Origin: an uncultured Erythrobacter sp.
GTDB taxonomy: Bacteria > Pseudomonadota > Alphaproteobacteria > Sphingomonadales > Sphingomonadaceae
Length of the DNA stretch: 64,000 nucleotides
Assembly (NCBI GenBank): GCA_947494705.1
Contig: CANLVN010000002.1
Location: forward strand, 916,508-980,507
Direction: 5' to 3'
Notes under the pieces: generated by a model
Seen by the model: the letters and a program-made list of their open reading frames with translations, nothing else
What the model was told of the DNA's origin: nothing
Database searches by the model: none
Translations under genes and position numbers: made by a program
Shown: positions 62,943-64,000 of the stretch, one piece after another
How positions within the stretch are numbered: position 1 is the stretch's first letter
Layout: each line of letters begins with the position of its first letter

Positions 62943-63806
62943 GTGTCCGAGCTGAACTATCATCACCTGCGCTATTTTCAGGCTGTCGCGATCGAGGGTA
63001 ACCTCACCCGCGCTGCGGTCAGTCTCAACGTATCGCAATCCGCCGTCTCGACCCAGATCCGCGCGTTGGAAGACCGGCTGGGGCAACAATTGTTCGAGCG
63101 ACGCGGGCGCGCGCTCCTTTTGACCGAGGCGGGCCGGATAGCGCTCGACTATGCCAATTCGATATTTGCAAGCGGCGATGAACTGGTCGCCACGTTGCAG
63201 GCAAGCGGGCGACAAAGGCGGGCGCTGCGCGTCGGCTCGCTGGCAACGTTGTCGCGCAATTTCCAGCTGAAGTTCCTTCGTCCCTTGCTGGGTCGTAGCG
63301 ATGTCGAGGTGATCCTGCGTTCGGGCAGCGCGGGTGAGCTGTTTGCCGCTCTCGCGGACCTGCATCTGGATGTGGTGCTGACCAATCAGGACCCGCCGAC
63401 CGACACGCTGACTCACTTCGTGGTGAGGAAATTGGATGAACAGCCGGTCAGCCTGATCGCTACCCCTGAGCTTGCCGAAGGCGACCTCACGCTCGAAGAA
63501 CGAGTTTCGCTTCATCCGATGATCCTTGCGACGTCTGGCACCGCTCTCAGGATGGGCTTCGATGCGTTTGCCGATCGGGCAGGCATCAGGCCGCAAATCG
63601 CCGCGGAAGTCGATGATATGGCAATGATGCGCCTTCTGGCGCGCGAAGGGGTCGGTCTCGCTGCGCTCCCACCGATTGTCGTTCGTGACGAGCTTGCGAC
63701 CGGAGAGCTTATTGAATGCGGGGCGTTGCCCGGCTTTGTCGAGAATTTCTACGGTGCCACGGTCGAGCGGAAATTTCCCAGCCCTCTGCTCGGTCTTCTC
63801 ATGTGA
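62943..63806 (+). CDS. LysR-family regulator divergent from dabBA
   Basis: A 287-residue LysR: HTH at 5-65 (LRYFQAVAIEGNLTRAAVSLNVSQSAVSTQIRALEDRLG) and a C-terminal effector domain. The GTG start at 62943 is close to TTAATAAAAATAC and CGTTACGTTACGTT in the 108-base gap, likely its operator and the dab promoter. It would be the natural controller of bicarbonate uptake, though the effector is unknown. Confidence 0.9.
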   Translation: MSELNYHHLRYFQAVAIEGNLTRAAVSLNVSQSAVSTQIRALEDRLGQQLFERRGRALLLTEAGRIALDYANSIFASGDELVATLQASGRQRRALRVGSLATLSRNFQLKFLRPLLGRSDVEVILRSGSAGELFAALADLHLDVVLTNQDPPTDTLTHFVVRKLDEQPVSLIATPELAEGDLTLEERVSLHPMILATSGTALRMGFDAFADRAGIRPQIAAEVDDMAMMRLLAREGVGLAALPPIVVRDELATGELIECGALPGFVENFYGATVERKFPSPLLGLLM

Positions 63807-63923
63807 CTTGTGGCGGCTTTCTTGCCCAGAATGGCGATTGCCGCTTTCCCACCTGCGAATTTGGCTAGTGTCTGCCTTCGACCTGTATGGAATAGGGAGG
63901 CACGATAGCAGGACAGGATAATT

Positions 63924-64000
63924 ATGCGACAGGTCGATCATTTCATTGTTGGGGCGAGCCCCGAAGCCACGCGCACTCACGAGATCTGGAACCCTTCGAC
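63924..64000 (+). CDS. mmsA: Methylmalonate-semialdehyde dehydrogenase, N-terminal part
   Basis: Only the first 25 codons are visible: MRQVDHFIVGASPEATRTHEIWNPS, the start of the CoA-acylating aldehyde dehydrogenase MmsA in valine catabolism. Called from the shared DHFIVG...NPSTG opening, so tentative. The gene runs off the right edge. Confidence 0.6.
   Translation, partial: MRQVDHFIVGASPEATRTHEIWNPS

Noticed and set aside
1-64000. CRISPR array or prophage structural genes
   Set aside because: No regular spaced repeats, cas genes, capsid, tail or terminase genes were seen.

Overview
The window reads as chromosomal DNA of a GC-rich alphaproteobacterium of the order Sphingomonadales, family Erythrobacteraceae. 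Pointers are the PhyR-NepR-EcfG general stress module, the polyhydroxyalkanoate genes, the many four-base ATGA/GTGA gene overlaps, and aerobic-anoxygenic-phototroph reaction-centre genes. A reduced second set of pufLMC plus puhABC is, from memory, a trait of Citromicrobium, so that genus is my best guess. It is an inference, not something the sequence proves.

Layout. 1-12 kb is housekeeping: a truncated beta-lactamase, pheA, a membrane cytochrome c, rlmE-ppx, tRNA-Gln, glmM-DUF1272-thiD and transporters. 11.1-14.7 kb is a complete general stress response module (ecfG, nepR, a sensor kinase and phyR) with a palindromic, two-way EcfG-type promoter. 15-30 kb carries a fatty acid desaturase, lptFG, clpS, a basic phasin and phaC with palindromic operator-like sites, an aminotransferase, and an unusual coupled cluster (membrane HTH protein, JAMM/RadC-like protein, winged helix protein). 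It ends in crotonase and thioesterase genes and then tRNA-Cys and tRNA-Thr.

30.5-48.1 kb is an inserted island. Its left end is the 3' half of an intact tRNA-Thr(CGT); its right end is a 45-bp copy of that half. About 150 bp downstream of each copy is also recognisably similar. Inside are a photosynthesis block (pufLMC facing puhABC, without the LH1 genes pufBA), two related small unknown proteins, a VapE-type helicase and a tyrosine integrase, three c-di-GMP/PilZ-type small genes, a TrkH-TrkA potassium uptake pair, and two exported proteins bracketed by a short degenerate repeat.

48.4-56.2 kb is a sulfide/persulfide oxidation locus: an ArsR-type regulator and a peroxiredoxin diverge from a persulfide dioxygenase, two YeeE-type sulfur transport proteins, a DUF442 protein, a type II sulfide:quinone oxidoreductase, a SulP transporter and an MBL-rhodanese fusion. 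A penicillin-acylase-family enzyme follows. The right end holds a DabA-DabB inorganic carbon accumulation system with a divergent LysR regulator, and the start of an mmsA-like gene.

Together the island and right flank suggest a heterotroph that supplements respiration with light-driven electron transfer and sulfide oxidation and that concentrates bicarbonate. The reaction-centre genes here cannot work alone: no pigment biosynthesis or antenna genes are in the window, so those must lie elsewhere.
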